A stretch of DNA of 36,577 nucleotides from contig JAUILT010000023.1 of the NCBI GenBank assembly GCA_030432925.1, forward strand, positions 1 through 36,577, given 5' to 3'. Shown here piece after piece: positions 25,765-33,671 of the stretch; within the stretch, counting starts at the first letter, position 1, and every line of letters starts with the position of its first letter. Position numbers and translations under genes: made by a program. The notes below the pieces were generated by a model that did no database searches, was not told where the DNA came from, and saw nothing but the letters and a program-made list of their open reading frames with translations. This DNA comes from Bdellovibrionia bacterium. GTDB lineage: Bacteria > Bdellovibrionota > Bdellovibrionia > Bdellovibrionales > UBA1609.

Positions 25765-26280
25765 TCAGCGAACCAGCTTTCCACATTTTGAATAAAGCTT
25801 AGGGTGGATAGGATTTTTAGCACTGCGACTTTTTTGTAGCCAAACAGCTCTATCCTTAGGGCAAAAGAAGATTTTGTAACGTTCCAGCTTGTAAGTCTGG
25901 GCAATCAACACTAACTGCTCCAAGGCGCTCTTCAGGTTATCTTTTCGATCCTTGCCAGAGGAGTTTTTGACTTCATTCATTTCTTCTTTGGTCGCTTCCA
26001 GCATCTTCTGAAGATGCGGCTTTTGGGAGTCTGCCAATGCCGATTTTTTCCGGGCTCGATCCAGGGAGTTCAGCACCTGCTCTACAGAGGCCTCTATTTT
26101 TTCCTCGTTCTGCTCATAAAAGGCCGTATGCATTTCGTTGGCTGCACGCAAAACGCTATTCAGTTCGGCCGTCAGCGCCTCATGTAAGGGCATGGGTTTA
26201 TAGTATTTTCGGGCCCCGGATGGCAGTGAGAATGTCAGTAGAAGGAGGACGGCCAGAAACTTCAAATTGGATTTTTTCAT
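25765..26280 (-). CDS. Secreted helical protein, unknown family
   Basis: 171 residues with a signal peptide (MKKSNLKFLAVLLLLTFSLPSGA) and a helical mature part rich in Glu/Lys (ANEMHTAFYEQNEEKIEASV). A C-terminal segment has two Cys (FFCPKDRAVW, YSKCGKLV). The spacing resembles small cytochrome-like or four-helix periplasmic proteins, but there is no CxxCH, so I assign no function. It lies upstream of the membrane-anchored protein in a two-gene unit. Confidence 0.65.
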   Translation of the reverse strand: MKKSNLKFLAVLLLLTFSLPSGARKYYKPMPLHEALTAELNSVLRAANEMHTAFYEQNEEKIEASVEQVLNSLDRARKKSALADSQKPHLQKMLEATKEEMNEVKNSSGKDRKDNLKSALEQLVLIAQTYKLERYKIFFCPKDRAVWLQKSRSAKNPIHPKLYSKCGKLVR

Positions 26281-26345
26281 GATCGATCACTTTGCTTTCA
26301 ATACAACTCCATGGTGCCACAAAGTCAGGAATTTGACCACAACAT

Positions 26346-26381
26346 AAAAAAAGCCGAAGTCTCACAGACTTCGGCTTTTTT
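26346..26381 (-). terminator. Rho-independent terminator of the porin gene
   Basis: GCCGAAGTCT (26353-26362), loop CAC, AGACTTCGGC (26366-26375), flanked by A on the left and T on the right. It is symmetric and so could act both ways. It lies about 25 bases past the porin stop on the minus strand. Confidence 0.92.
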
Positions 26382-26404
26382 GCATTCATATCGCGCAGTA
26401 CGAT

Positions 26405-27784
26405 TTAGAACATCATTTTGGCTTCTACAAACACCTGAGTGTAAGTGTCGCCTTTGTTGATTGTAGCGGCATCTTTCAGGTAGTCACCAGGCATGAACAT
26501 ACCGGCACGAGTGGTCACTGAGAAACCATCACCGTAGTTGTGGGTCGCAGTCAGGTCAATTTCGTCACCGATTTTGTCTTTGGTGTTGTTATTGGCACCC
26601 AGGTTGAGGCTTCCACCATTGGCACCAGCTGTTGTTCCAGTAGCAGTCTCAGTTCTGGAGAACATGTGGTAGTGAATACCAACCATTGTGTCTTCCATGG
26701 GCTCAAGAGTGTAACCTAAAGAAATATAAGTCAGGTTCCCCCACATGACCACATCCATTAGACCCGCATTACTATGTAGTTCATAGAAGTATGGATCATA
26801 AGTTTCGTTCTTGGTGGTACCAGTTCCAGTTCCAGAATCAGAGTGATAAAGAGCGTAGAAACGAGAATTCATCATTTCAGGCATGCTGTATCCCAACTCA
26901 ACCTGGTACATCATACCTTCTCTGTCAGACTCAGCAACCGCACCTGTTCCAGCAGTACCAGTTTTGACTTTTCCGGAATGAGATTCGTAGTTGATTTTAT
27001 AATCAAGACCAGCAGTTTCACCACCGATCACCAAACCATACCTGGTTTCAGCTTTACCATTTTGAATAACTGCGGCGTTGTTGGCAGAAAAAGCCACGTC
27101 AGCATCATTATAAAGAACGTGAACATTCACCATATTTAACACTTCGGGAAGTGATTTGAACTCAAACGCCAATCCCATGGAGTTGACTTCAGCATCGTCG
27201 TCCTGATTAGAGTTGGCAGAAGTGTCATTGTACTCTGCAAATCTCACACCCCAAGCCTGCAGTTGAAAAGACTCATGCTCATAAGTTCCAACAACACCTT
27301 CATAAGCGTAGGGAGTGGCTTCCCAGTCGTTCTCACCGATCAGGTTACCGTCGGCCAGACCGCCATTACCGCGACCGAACTTCAGGTTGAAGTCATCAGA
27401 AACAACCCAGGTTCCATAGGCTTCATTCACAAGAATATGGTTTTCATTGTTTCTTGTTCCACCAGTTCCATCGTTGACTGCTGTTCCACTGTTATTGGTG
27501 TTTGTAGTGGCGCCAGCTTCAACACCCCATTGAGCATTGTGCAAAAGGGTCAAGGTGGCTGACAACTTCTCAGAAGCCTTGAAAGTGGTACCAAACTTGA
27601 ATCGATGAACAATGTTGTCCTGAGAAGACGGAGCCTTATCCTTGTCTCCTGTAATGTTTTGATCGTACTGATAACGAACACGATATTCAGCATTGTGCGT
27701 GAACTTACCGTCTCCGCCATGATCATCAGCATAAGCGGTCCCGGCCACAGCCAAAATCGCAGCTAAAGCGATGAGTTTTTTCAT
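26405..27784 (-). CDS. Outer-membrane beta-barrel porin (alginate-export-like)
   Basis: 459 residues. The signal peptide MKKLIALAAILAVAGTAYA (cleavage before DDHG) is followed by amphipathic beta-strands throughout and a terminal Phe (QVFVEAKMMF), the C-terminal signature of barrel proteins. Segments such as AEYRVRYQYDQN, NEAYGTWVV, FNLKFGRGNGG and FQLQAWGVRFAEY resemble the alginate-export/OprD-like barrel group, so a solute porin is likely. The loops are Gly/Thr/Asn-rich. The ATG at 27784 has AAGGAGAT 8-10 bases upstream. An earlier in-frame start at 27835 would add a Lys/Gln-rich stretch before the signal peptide. A strong terminator follows, so it is monocistronic. The long upstream gap suggests complex control or a highly expressed gene. 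Confidence 0.85.
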   Translation of the reverse strand: MKKLIALAAILAVAGTAYADDHGGDGKFTHNAEYRVRYQYDQNITGDKDKAPSSQDNIVHRFKFGTTFKASEKLSATLTLLHNAQWGVEAGATTNTNNSGTAVNDGTGGTRNNENHILVNEAYGTWVVSDDFNLKFGRGNGGLADGNLIGENDWEATPYAYEGVVGTYEHESFQLQAWGVRFAEYNDTSANSNQDDDAEVNSMGLAFEFKSLPEVLNMVNVHVLYNDADVAFSANNAAVIQNGKAETRYGLVIGGETAGLDYKINYESHSGKVKTGTAGTGAVAESDREGMMYQVELGYSMPEMMNSRFYALYHSDSGTGTGTTKNETYDPYFYELHSNAGLMDVVMWGNLTYISLGYTLEPMEDTMVGIHYHMFSRTETATGTTAGANGGSLNLGANNNTKDKIGDEIDLTATHNYGDGFSVTTRAGMFMPGDYLKDAATINKGDTYTQVFVEAKMMF

Positions 27785-27935
27785 AATGAGATCTCCTTGT
27801 TGTTTTCTTTGTTGTTTTTGCTTTTTGTTTCTCAAAAGTTGATATCTCTCTCAAATGTTGGCTTGCTACCCTTCAAAGCCATTGAGCTGGCAAATTCTGC
27901 CCATTTCAATGGTCCTGATCACTCCCTTGGACAAC

Positions 27936-28004
27936 GCGCTTAGCTAATCGTAAAAATGACGAGGTTGAAAAGGCAAAGGTTTTTTCAACTAGTTAGCTAA
28001 GCGC
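27936..28004. repeat. Large nested inverted repeat
   Basis: Outer arms GCGCTTAGCTAA (27936-27947) and TTAGCTAAGCGC (27993-28004) are perfect 12-mers. Inside them GTTGAAAA (27964-27971) and TTTTCAAC (27982-27989) form a second arm pair. It could be a structured RNA, a leader element of the porin mRNA or a protein or recombination site. Confidence 0.85.
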
Positions 28005-28353
28005 ATTATGAGTGGAGGCCTCATAAACGGCCCTGAAAGAAGACTCAGCGGCCCGAAAAACTGTGACCTATCGTACACACTCTTAACATGAGTTCACACA
28101 AAGCCTTTCTCAGGACCAAAGAAACAACAAACAAAAAATCATTTATTTTCAATAGGTTAGAGATATCTGTCAGATTTAGACAGAGGCCAGAGGGCTTTTC
28201 ATAAAAACAATAAAACTTCTATGGGTCAAAAATCATATCTGTGGCTCCACTAACAGACACCCCCACACAAGCTGCAAATAAAAAGCTGGCCCAACAGCCA
28301 GTGCACTAACCACCTATTTTCAAAAGATAGAATGACTTCTGGGGGAGTTGAAA

Positions 28354-28382
28354 TTGACTTATTTCCAGCTTTTCACTAACTT
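28354..28382 (+). promoter_or_regulatory. Possible promoter of tRNA-Pro
   Basis: TTGACT (28354-28359), a 17-base spacer and TAACTT (28377-28382), which would start transcription about 28 bases before the tRNA. The -35 is strong and the -10 weak. Confidence 0.4.
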
Positions 28383-28416
28383 CAGCCTTCTTTTACCGGA
28401 TTTATAGCATCCCAGT

Positions 28417-28498
<82 letters not shown>

Positions 28499-28769
28499 AT
28501 TCAAAAAGTTAGCAAAAAATCTTAAAAAATTAAAAATTCTAAATACTTAAAATCATTAACCACTCAAGATCACAAAAGCCGGAATGGCTTTTACCAACCT
28601 TCTACATCACTGTAGTTCCCTGCCAAAACCCTGCCACTGACTCTTTCACGCGGTCAACATTTCCCAAATTTCAAACTCTCTGAATTTGCGGAAAAGTTTC
28701 CCGTTCCTTCAGTCAACTTTTCTCAATCTTCAATTTTTAAACTCAAAACCCTTTACCACGGAGGTTCCC

Positions 28770-29336
28770 ATGAATCACTTCGGAATCATTTTACGAAAAA
28801 TCCGCACCGACAATGCGCTCACTCTTAAGGCCGCATCCACACTCATTCAGCGAAGCACAGGCTGGCTCAGTGAAGTGGAGTCAGGCAAACCCTCGGCCAA
28901 GTGTTCGCAAGCTGAGTTTGAGCGAATCATCGCAGCCTATGGGGTCAACTATGATCCCAGAAACTATTCCCACCTTTACCGTTCCTCGTCAGAGTCAGTC
29001 TCAGACAATGAAGTTGCGCTCGATGGGGCAGTACTCAAATACCTACGAACCAAAAATGGGTCATCGCTCGAAGATGCTGCTGCCAAAAACGGGTTTTCCA
29101 AGAGCTATTTATCAAAATTGGAAAATGGGTCAAAGCCCATTTCAAGAAAAATGCGAGATCAGCTATTGAAATCCTATGGCTACAAGCCCTCAAGTTTTAA
29201 AAATTTTTCCACTAAAGACAAAAGAAGTGAAAAGGTTCCTGTGACGTACAAACTCAACGTTTTGCTGCACGCCATGACCCAAAAACAGGTCACTCAACTT
29301 TTTCAATACGCCAACCAAATCATTCAAGAAAACTAA
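28770..29336 (+). CDS. Tandem XRE-type helix-turn-helix regulator
   Basis: 188 residues with two Cro/C1-type HTH domains in tandem: residues about 4-60 (FGIILRKIRTDNALTLKAAS, then STGWLSEVESGKPSA) and about 88-146 (VLKYLRTKNGSSLEDAAAKN, then FSKSYLSKLENGSKPI). The C-terminal tail (LHAMTQKQVTQLFQYANQII) may dimerise. I chose the ATG at 28770 because CGGAGG lies 6 bases before it. The GTG- or TTG-type extension back to 28686 has no ribosome binding site. It is likely a DNA-binding regulator of the accessory region and is followed 14 bp later by a 53-residue peptide gene. The 276 bases upstream (28494-28769) hold no other gene that I can see. Confidence 0.85.
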   Translation: MNHFGIILRKIRTDNALTLKAASTLIQRSTGWLSEVESGKPSAKCSQAEFERIIAAYGVNYDPRNYSHLYRSSSESVSDNEVALDGAVLKYLRTKNGSSLEDAAAKNGFSKSYLSKLENGSKPISRKMRDQLLKSYGYKPSSFKNFSTKDKRSEKVPVTYKLNVLLHAMTQKQVTQLFQYANQIIQEN

Positions 29337-29350
29337 AAAAGGAGACTGAT

Positions 29351-29512
29351 ATGCGTTTTATCGCTGATTTAATCATTGCCCTTACTTTTTGGTCCTTTAC
29401 GGCCTATTCAACCGTGGAAATCTATCAATTTTTTCGCGAGGCTTCAATAAAACAGGTGTCTCGCGGTTTGAATTCTACTGTGAAGTTCACAGATGCTTTG
29501 ATTTCAGAGTAA
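29351..29512 (+). CDS. Small membrane or exported peptide (53 residues)
   Basis: A short open frame with a strong ribosome binding site (AAGGAGA, 7 bases before the ATG) and a stop just before a clear terminator. The N-terminus is hydrophobic (MRFIADLIIALTFWSFTAYS), then amphipathic and mildly basic (FFREASIKQVSRGLNSTVKF). It could be a single-helix membrane peptide or an exported peptide. I do not recognise it. It lies 14 bp after the tandem-HTH gene, so the two are one operon. A regulator-peptide pair suggests a toxin-like, signalling or modulating role, but nothing in the sequence settles that. Confidence 0.6.
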   Translation: MRFIADLIIALTFWSFTAYSTVEIYQFFREASIKQVSRGLNSTVKFTDALISE

Positions 29513-29518
29513 TATTTC

Positions 29519-29549
29519 AAGCTGACCCATTATTGGGTCAGCTTTTTTT
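29519..29549 (+). terminator. Terminator of the HTH-peptide operon, containing TGACCCA-N4-TGGGTCA
   Basis: AAGCTGACCCA (29519-29529), loop TTAT, TGGGTCAGCTT (29534-29544), then a run of T. It is a strong intrinsic terminator. Its core (29523-29540) is identical in arms and spacing to the palindromes upstream of the sigma-54 operon at 33382-33544. Confidence 0.9.
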
Positions 29550-29553
29550 ACAT

Positions 29554-31848
29554 TTACCTACAATACTGTTTAAATCCAGCCTTAATTTTCTTTGCAAGAT
29601 CACTTGTTTCTAAGTCCTGCTCCGGTTCAAATTGCATTTGACTTAGGTACCCAGATTTATCAATTTTAAAATAGATATCAAAAGGCAAGTAACCAGTGCG
29701 GATATCTTTTTTATTAACAGAAATCAAATCAATATTCTCATCTGTGATTAACCTTGGTTCATACCGATAGTCTGCAACATAGGCATTAGTAGGCAGCTTA
29801 ATTTTTATCTCACCGTACTCGTATGTAATAGAGCTAAACGGATTCAGCCTATTATCAGTCCGTCTTCGAGAAAGCTGTTCGCGGTCTATTTTTATGCACG
29901 AGGGAAATTGAACTTCAAAAACTGAGAAATCATCAAGTCTCACTGGAACACTCTCACCGAAAATATTTCGAGCTATACCCAAGCTGTTGACATCAAAAAT
30001 AATTTGTCCATTTTCAGATCTAATTCCCATTGCATTTTCATCGAAATTTTTCAATGGAGCATAACGAAATGAGGGGGACGCCTGGTACTCTTTGAAACTT
30101 GATATCCAATCCGGACTACCAAATGAAATCCCTTGCTGGCGGCTATCAAATTTATTTCTGGCGAGAGACGGTTCAGCAGAAATTTTGCCACCAATAATCG
30201 TCTGCGATTCATTGAAAACAACTCGTATCTTCTCTCGTATTTCTCTCACAGATTCCACAACATCATTGTGCTCTCGAATTCTTACATTTTCTCTTATTGT
30301 TTCAACATCTCTATTGCTGAGGGTGCGGCACTGGGACATTTGACTACCACTGAAGATTTGCTTGTCTCCATCATTGATGTCGCCTAGGCAACTATATTTC
30401 GTACCATAACCACTATCAGACTGAGTATCATTCTCATTTTCAATGTAAATATGGCTGAAAACAGCAACACCTTCACGCTTACTATTGAAAAGCGTGCTAC
30501 CAGAATTACCCTTCATCATATTCTTATCACAGCTATTGACATGAACAGATTGGTAAACTGAATCTGATAAACGGCTATCAAGTTTAAAGGCGGCACGTTT
30601 ACTGTTGTGGTCATATGTTGAGCAGGTCTTTTTCTCAATAATCCCATTGATTCCTGGCTTGCCAAGAACAGGATTCACTGTCCAAGCTGTCAGTTTTTCT
30701 CCGATGACAACAGGAGAATCAAAATTTATTTTTGCCTCGGGCCGATTCACGGTTTCCTTGACTTTAAAAATCATTACATCGAATGCTTCTCTACCCTTAT
30801 TCGCATCATCATCAGATTCAATTAGAGTACGGGGAACCATATCAGTAAGATAAATAACTTTTTCACAGTTTAAAGTCTGTGCTTCATAATCTCCAGTTTC
30901 AGGTAGTTTTACCCAAATTTCATTAGAACAATTTTGAACAAAAGACCGACCGTATGTAGAGATGTCTCTGTGGTAACAGTGGCTGTTGGTCGAGAAGTAG
31001 CCATTCCCGATGTAGGTCGTTGAGCATTGATACATTTGGATCTTGTTTGCTCTCTTTTTCCCTATAAATAGACCAACAAACTCAGGGCACTCATTTTTAT
31101 CAGCACAGCTAACATTTGCGGCATCAACTACCTTTTCGACATAACTCTCATTATCAAATTCAATGTAAGGAACTAAATCTGGTTGTTTGTTATTACCTGG
31201 AGGACGAACAACAACGGGTGATATCTGAGGCGGAAGGGTCACAGTAGTTCTTGGTTGAGTAGGCTCTCTTTTTTCAGTCGAGTTTTCATTAAGAGTCTCT
31301 GTAGAGGGTTCAATAGGCGTTTCTTCTGGTGTGGAAGGTTTGATTTCGTCAATATCTTCAGAGGTTATATGTGTGTCCACACAAAGTTTCGCCGAATCAA
31401 ATTTTTTTACTAGACCATCAGGTGTAGGTTTTAAGACAATTTCTTCTTCTCCATCAATGAGAATGATGCTTCCGTTTTCTTTTCTAAATGTAACTGTAAA
31501 ATCAATTGGCTTATTGCTTTCTTTTTCACCTTTACACACTGATTGGGCTTTGAAATTCGTCACTGATATTTTTGACCCAGAAACAGAGTATGAACCGACG
31601 TAAATTTCTTTATAAATTAAAGGCTGACCATTGGAATCTTTGATTTCGTGAACATAAGTAATTGTGACCTTACCTTTATTGTCTAACACATAACTGGTTT
31701 CAGGCTCGTAGTAGTCACTATGCTCGACTTTCTCTGTGTAATAGGAGCCAGAAAGATCCACTATTTTTGGGTCGTCCTTTTTCTCCGAACAAGCCACGAA
31801 AAATAGGCTGATCACCAAAAGTATGAGTTTATCCCGACTGACGTTCAT
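29554..31848 (-). CDS. Lipoprotein with trypsin-like serine protease domain
   Basis: 764 residues. The leader LILLVISLFFVAC gives a lipidated Cys at residue 20, so the protein sits on a membrane surface. A beta-rich N-terminal domain (about 25-160) and a Thr/Glu/Pro-rich linker (about 165-225) precede a chymotrypsin-fold domain. Its triad is visible: His290 (STNSHCYH), Asp357 (AFDVMIFKV) and Ser449 (KGNSGSTLF, cf. GDSGGP). Many Cys suggest disulfides. A further C-terminal region of about 200 residues has no family I know. It lies alone on the minus strand in the accessory region, converging on the HTH-peptide operon with only a few bases between its stop and their terminator. A predatory or defensive extracellular protease is possible, and the substrate is unknown. 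Confidence 0.8.
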   Translation of the reverse strand: MNVSRDKLILLVISLFFVACSEKKDDPKIVDLSGSYYTEKVEHSDYYEPETSYVLDNKGKVTITYVHEIKDSNGQPLIYKEIYVGSYSVSGSKISVTNFKAQSVCKGEKESNKPIDFTVTFRKENGSIILIDGEEEIVLKPTPDGLVKKFDSAKLCVDTHITSEDIDEIKPSTPEETPIEPSTETLNENSTEKREPTQPRTTVTLPPQISPVVVRPPGNNKQPDLVPYIEFDNESYVEKVVDAANVSCADKNECPEFVGLFIGKKRANKIQMYQCSTTYIGNGYFSTNSHCYHRDISTYGRSFVQNCSNEIWVKLPETGDYEAQTLNCEKVIYLTDMVPRTLIESDDDANKGREAFDVMIFKVKETVNRPEAKINFDSPVVIGEKLTAWTVNPVLGKPGINGIIEKKTCSTYDHNSKRAAFKLDSRLSDSVYQSVHVNSCDKNMMKGNSGSTLFNSKREGVAVFSHIYIENENDTQSDSGYGTKYSCLGDINDGDKQIFSGSQMSQCRTLSNRDVETIRENVRIREHNDVVESVREIREKIRVVFNESQTIIGGKISAEPSLARNKFDSRQQGISFGSPDWISSFKEYQASPSFRYAPLKNFDENAMGIRSENGQIIFDVNSLGIARNIFGESVPVRLDDFSVFEVQFPSCIKIDREQLSRRRTDNRLNPFSSITYEYGEIKIKLPTNAYVADYRYEPRLITDENIDLISVNKKDIRTGYLPFDIYFKIDKSGYLSQMQFEPEQDLETSDLAKKIKAGFKQYCR

Positions 31849-32172
31849 AGTTTTCCTCCAAAATTATCCTGTAAAAATCACCTCGGAGTGACAAAAAATG
31901 GCATACAATCTGAGCCATTTGAGACGTTGACACCCAAAATTCCGCTTTCTACAGGATTTCTTACTGGTTAATAAGCAAGTGGTGTGCCTATTTCATATAA
32001 ACTTGCAAAAAATCCAGTATTTATGGAAAATCGCGGGCTTCAGGCGCTTGGTTTAGTTTTTCTAAACGCCTGAATATACTTGTGAACTGTGGCACTCCAA
32101 ATCTATGATTTTCAGGTAAATAATTTAGTAAACAAAAGTTATTTCCGATTGAAGAGTAACTAGGGAGATAAA
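31849..32172. other. Divergent intergenic region
   Basis: 324 bases between the protease lipoprotein (minus) and the DUF4917 gene (plus). It contains a hairpin (32039-32074) and AT-rich segments, but no gene and no convincing -35/-10 pair. TGGCAC at 32090 looks like a sigma-54 -24 element but lacks the -12 GC. Confidence 0.5.
32039..32074. repeat. Bulged inverted repeat upstream of the DUF4917 gene
   Basis: TTCAGGC (32039-32045) pairs with GCCTGAA (32068-32074). An inner GTTTAG (32051-32056) pairs with CTAAAC (32062-32067) across a TTTTT loop, with five unpaired bases on the left side. No T run follows, so it is more likely an operator or leader structure than a terminator. Confidence 0.6.
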
Positions 32173-33240
32173 ATGGCACAAGTGATCGACTTTCATTCTG
32201 CTCTTGCGAAAGCTGAAAAATTCGGAACGACAATAAAGTGCTCCAAGAAAAGATTGCTTCTAGGGAATGGGTTTAGCATCGGTTGTATGCAAAAGTTCAA
32301 TTACCCTGCTCTCTATGAAAAAGCCGTGGAACTAGGGCTCCCTCAGCACATTCAAAAGGTCTTCGATTATTTTGGGCAATGCAATTTTGAAGCTGTATTG
32401 AAAGCACTCGATGATGGTCATTGGCTGGCTGAACTGTATGACCTCAAAAGTTCCGATAAATGTATGGCCAGAGATTATGAAGCGGTAAAAGAGGCGTTGG
32501 CAAAATCAATTAGCGAAGTTCATCCCGACAAGACCTCTGACATTGAGACAACCAAGTATAGCAATTGCTACTCATTCATTCAGAATTTCGATGACATATA
32601 TACTTTAAATTATGACCTTTTGCTCTATTGGACATCTCTCAGTCAGGAGCCATTTCAATTTGAAGATTATTTTACTAAATACAAGTCCACCCCAAGTGGT
32701 CTATGTGAGTTTTCTCCATCAGGGGGAAGTAACAAAAAGCACATTTATTTTTTGCATGGGGCACTTCATTTGTTCACGGAGGGTGGGCAAGTCTATAAAC
32801 GAATTTGGAACGATGTTGGGATAAGTCTCATTGAGCAAATCCGAAATGGTCTGAAAAACAAAGAATATCCGTTGGTAGTTGCCGAGGGTGATAACAAATC
32901 AAAATTAAAACAAATTGAATCCAGCAGCTACCTTTGGAACTGCCTCAGAAAGTTTAACGGGATCGAAGGGCAATTATTTATACATGGTCACTCTCTGGCA
33001 GACCAAGACGATCATATTTTTGATGAAATTGTAAACAACCTCAGTCTCAGAAAGATTTGGGTTGGTCTGTTTGGCGACCCCGACAGTGATGAGAACCAAA
33101 GAAAAATCCTTAAGGCAAAGGGCATGGTAAAAAAAAGGCAAGAAATTTTAGACGGTCTATCGAAGACTCCCAAAGGGAAAAAGGGAAATTTAGAGCTGGG
33201 TCTTTACCAGAGCGAATCTGCTAATGTTTGGGGAAGCTAA
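32173..33240 (+). CDS. DUF4917 family protein (SIR2-like fold)
   Basis: 355 residues, cytoplasmic. Family-like landmarks run in order: RLLLGNGFSIGC (residues 27-38), FEAVLKALDD (72-81), DIYTLNYDLLLYW (141-153), HIYFLHGALHLF (190-201), YPLVVAEGD (232-240), and LFIHGHSLADQDDHI (268-282). The GNG, TLNYD and HG motifs correspond to the nucleotide site of SIR2-like proteins. Some SIR2-like proteins in defence systems hydrolyse NAD+, so an anti-phage role is possible, but DUF4917 itself has no settled function. AGGGAGA lies just before the ATG. It stands alone, with its own weak terminator, between the protease and the sigma-54 operon. Confidence 0.8.
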   Translation: MAQVIDFHSALAKAEKFGTTIKCSKKRLLLGNGFSIGCMQKFNYPALYEKAVELGLPQHIQKVFDYFGQCNFEAVLKALDDGHWLAELYDLKSSDKCMARDYEAVKEALAKSISEVHPDKTSDIETTKYSNCYSFIQNFDDIYTLNYDLLLYWTSLSQEPFQFEDYFTKYKSTPSGLCEFSPSGGSNKKHIYFLHGALHLFTEGGQVYKRIWNDVGISLIEQIRNGLKNKEYPLVVAEGDNKSKLKQIESSSYLWNCLRKFNGIEGQLFIHGHSLADQDDHIFDEIVNNLSLRKIWVGLFGDPDSDENQRKILKAKGMVKKRQEILDGLSKTPKGKKGNLELGLYQSESANVWGS

Positions 33241-33243
33241 ACG

Positions 33244-33268
33244 CTGATCTAGACCGAGATCAGATTTT
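33244..33268 (+). terminator. Probable terminator of the DUF4917 gene
   Basis: CTGATCT (33244-33250), loop AGACCG, AGATCAG (33257-33263), then ATTTT. The stem is perfect but the T run is short. It lies 4 bases after the stop codon. Confidence 0.6.
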
Positions 33269-33381
33269 AATATGGTTAGGAAGCAATTGAACGCAGGGCT
33301 GATAAATATTTCATGTTTATTTTTCAAAAATACCCTTCCGCATTGCTGAAACGGTTCCATTTTAGTACCACTTATGAGCAT

Positions 33382-33399
33382 TGACCCAGAAATGGGTCA
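33382..33399. promoter_or_regulatory. Palindromic site A (TGACCCA-N4-TGGGTCA)
   Basis: A perfect palindrome with spacer GAAA, centred about 230 bases before the predicted sigma-54 transcription start. Its size and form match the upstream activator sites of NtrC-class regulators. The binder is inferred to be the regulator at 33672. Confidence 0.7.
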
Positions 33400-33423
33400 G
33401 GTTAAAAGGGGTTACAGCGGAAA

Positions 33424-33441
33424 TGGCCCACCTTTGGGTCA
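33424..33441. promoter_or_regulatory. Palindromic site B (TGGCCCA-N4-TGGGTCA)
   Basis: One mismatch from the consensus palindrome, with spacer CCTT. It lies 42 bases centre-to-centre from site A, four DNA turns, so both fall on the same face of the helix. Confidence 0.65.
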
Positions 33442-33526
33442 TTCAGAATCACGCTTTGGAAATCAAATTTTGTTTTTTGATTTCAACAACATGAAAGTCT
33501 CTTCAGAAGATAAACCCCTTTGGGAC

Positions 33527-33544
33527 TGACCCACGACTGGGTCA
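33527..33544. promoter_or_regulatory. Palindromic site C (TGACCCA-N4-TGGGTCA)
   Basis: A perfect palindrome, extended by C/G to 20 bases, with spacer CGAC. It is centred about 85 bases before the predicted transcription start, a usual distance for a sigma-54 activator site. Confidence 0.7.
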
Positions 33545-33594
33545 GTGAGTGGGAGCAAAAAGGGATCAAAGTCCAATATTTTCGAGTACAGCAC

Positions 33595-33610
33595 TGGCAC
33601 ACCCTATGCT
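33595..33610 (+). promoter_or_regulatory. Sigma-54 (-24/-12) promoter
   Basis: TGGCACACCCTATGCT against the consensus TGGCAC-N5-TTGCW, with GG and GC exactly ten bases apart. Transcription should begin near 33621, leaving a leader of about 50 bases before the regulator gene. Sites A-C upstream complete a standard enhancer-dependent promoter. Confidence 0.85.
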
Positions 33611-33671
33611 CTGTCCGAATCCCGTGTGGGAAACGGACCCACTTAAGAAGCAAAGAGGAGGGACCAGTTTT

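Larger units (their letters stand above)
27785..28416. other. Gene-free region upstream of the porin gene
   Basis: 632 bases between the porin start and tRNA-Pro. It holds a large nested inverted repeat (27936-28004), a smaller repeat TCTGTC-N7-GACAGA near 28170, and a promoter-like pair ahead of the tRNA. I see no open frame with a ribosome binding site. The rest is AT-rich and unexplained. Confidence 0.6.

Noticed and set aside
32090-32104. TGGCAC as a second sigma-54 promoter ahead of the DUF4917 gene
   Set aside because: The -24 part is perfect, but the base pair at the -12 position is CT rather than GC, and no enhancer palindrome is nearby.
33549-33671. Start of the response regulator at 33549
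   Set aside because: The extension would contain the sigma-54 promoter, shows no receiver-like sequence and has no ribosome binding site. ATG 33672 has GAGGAGGG.
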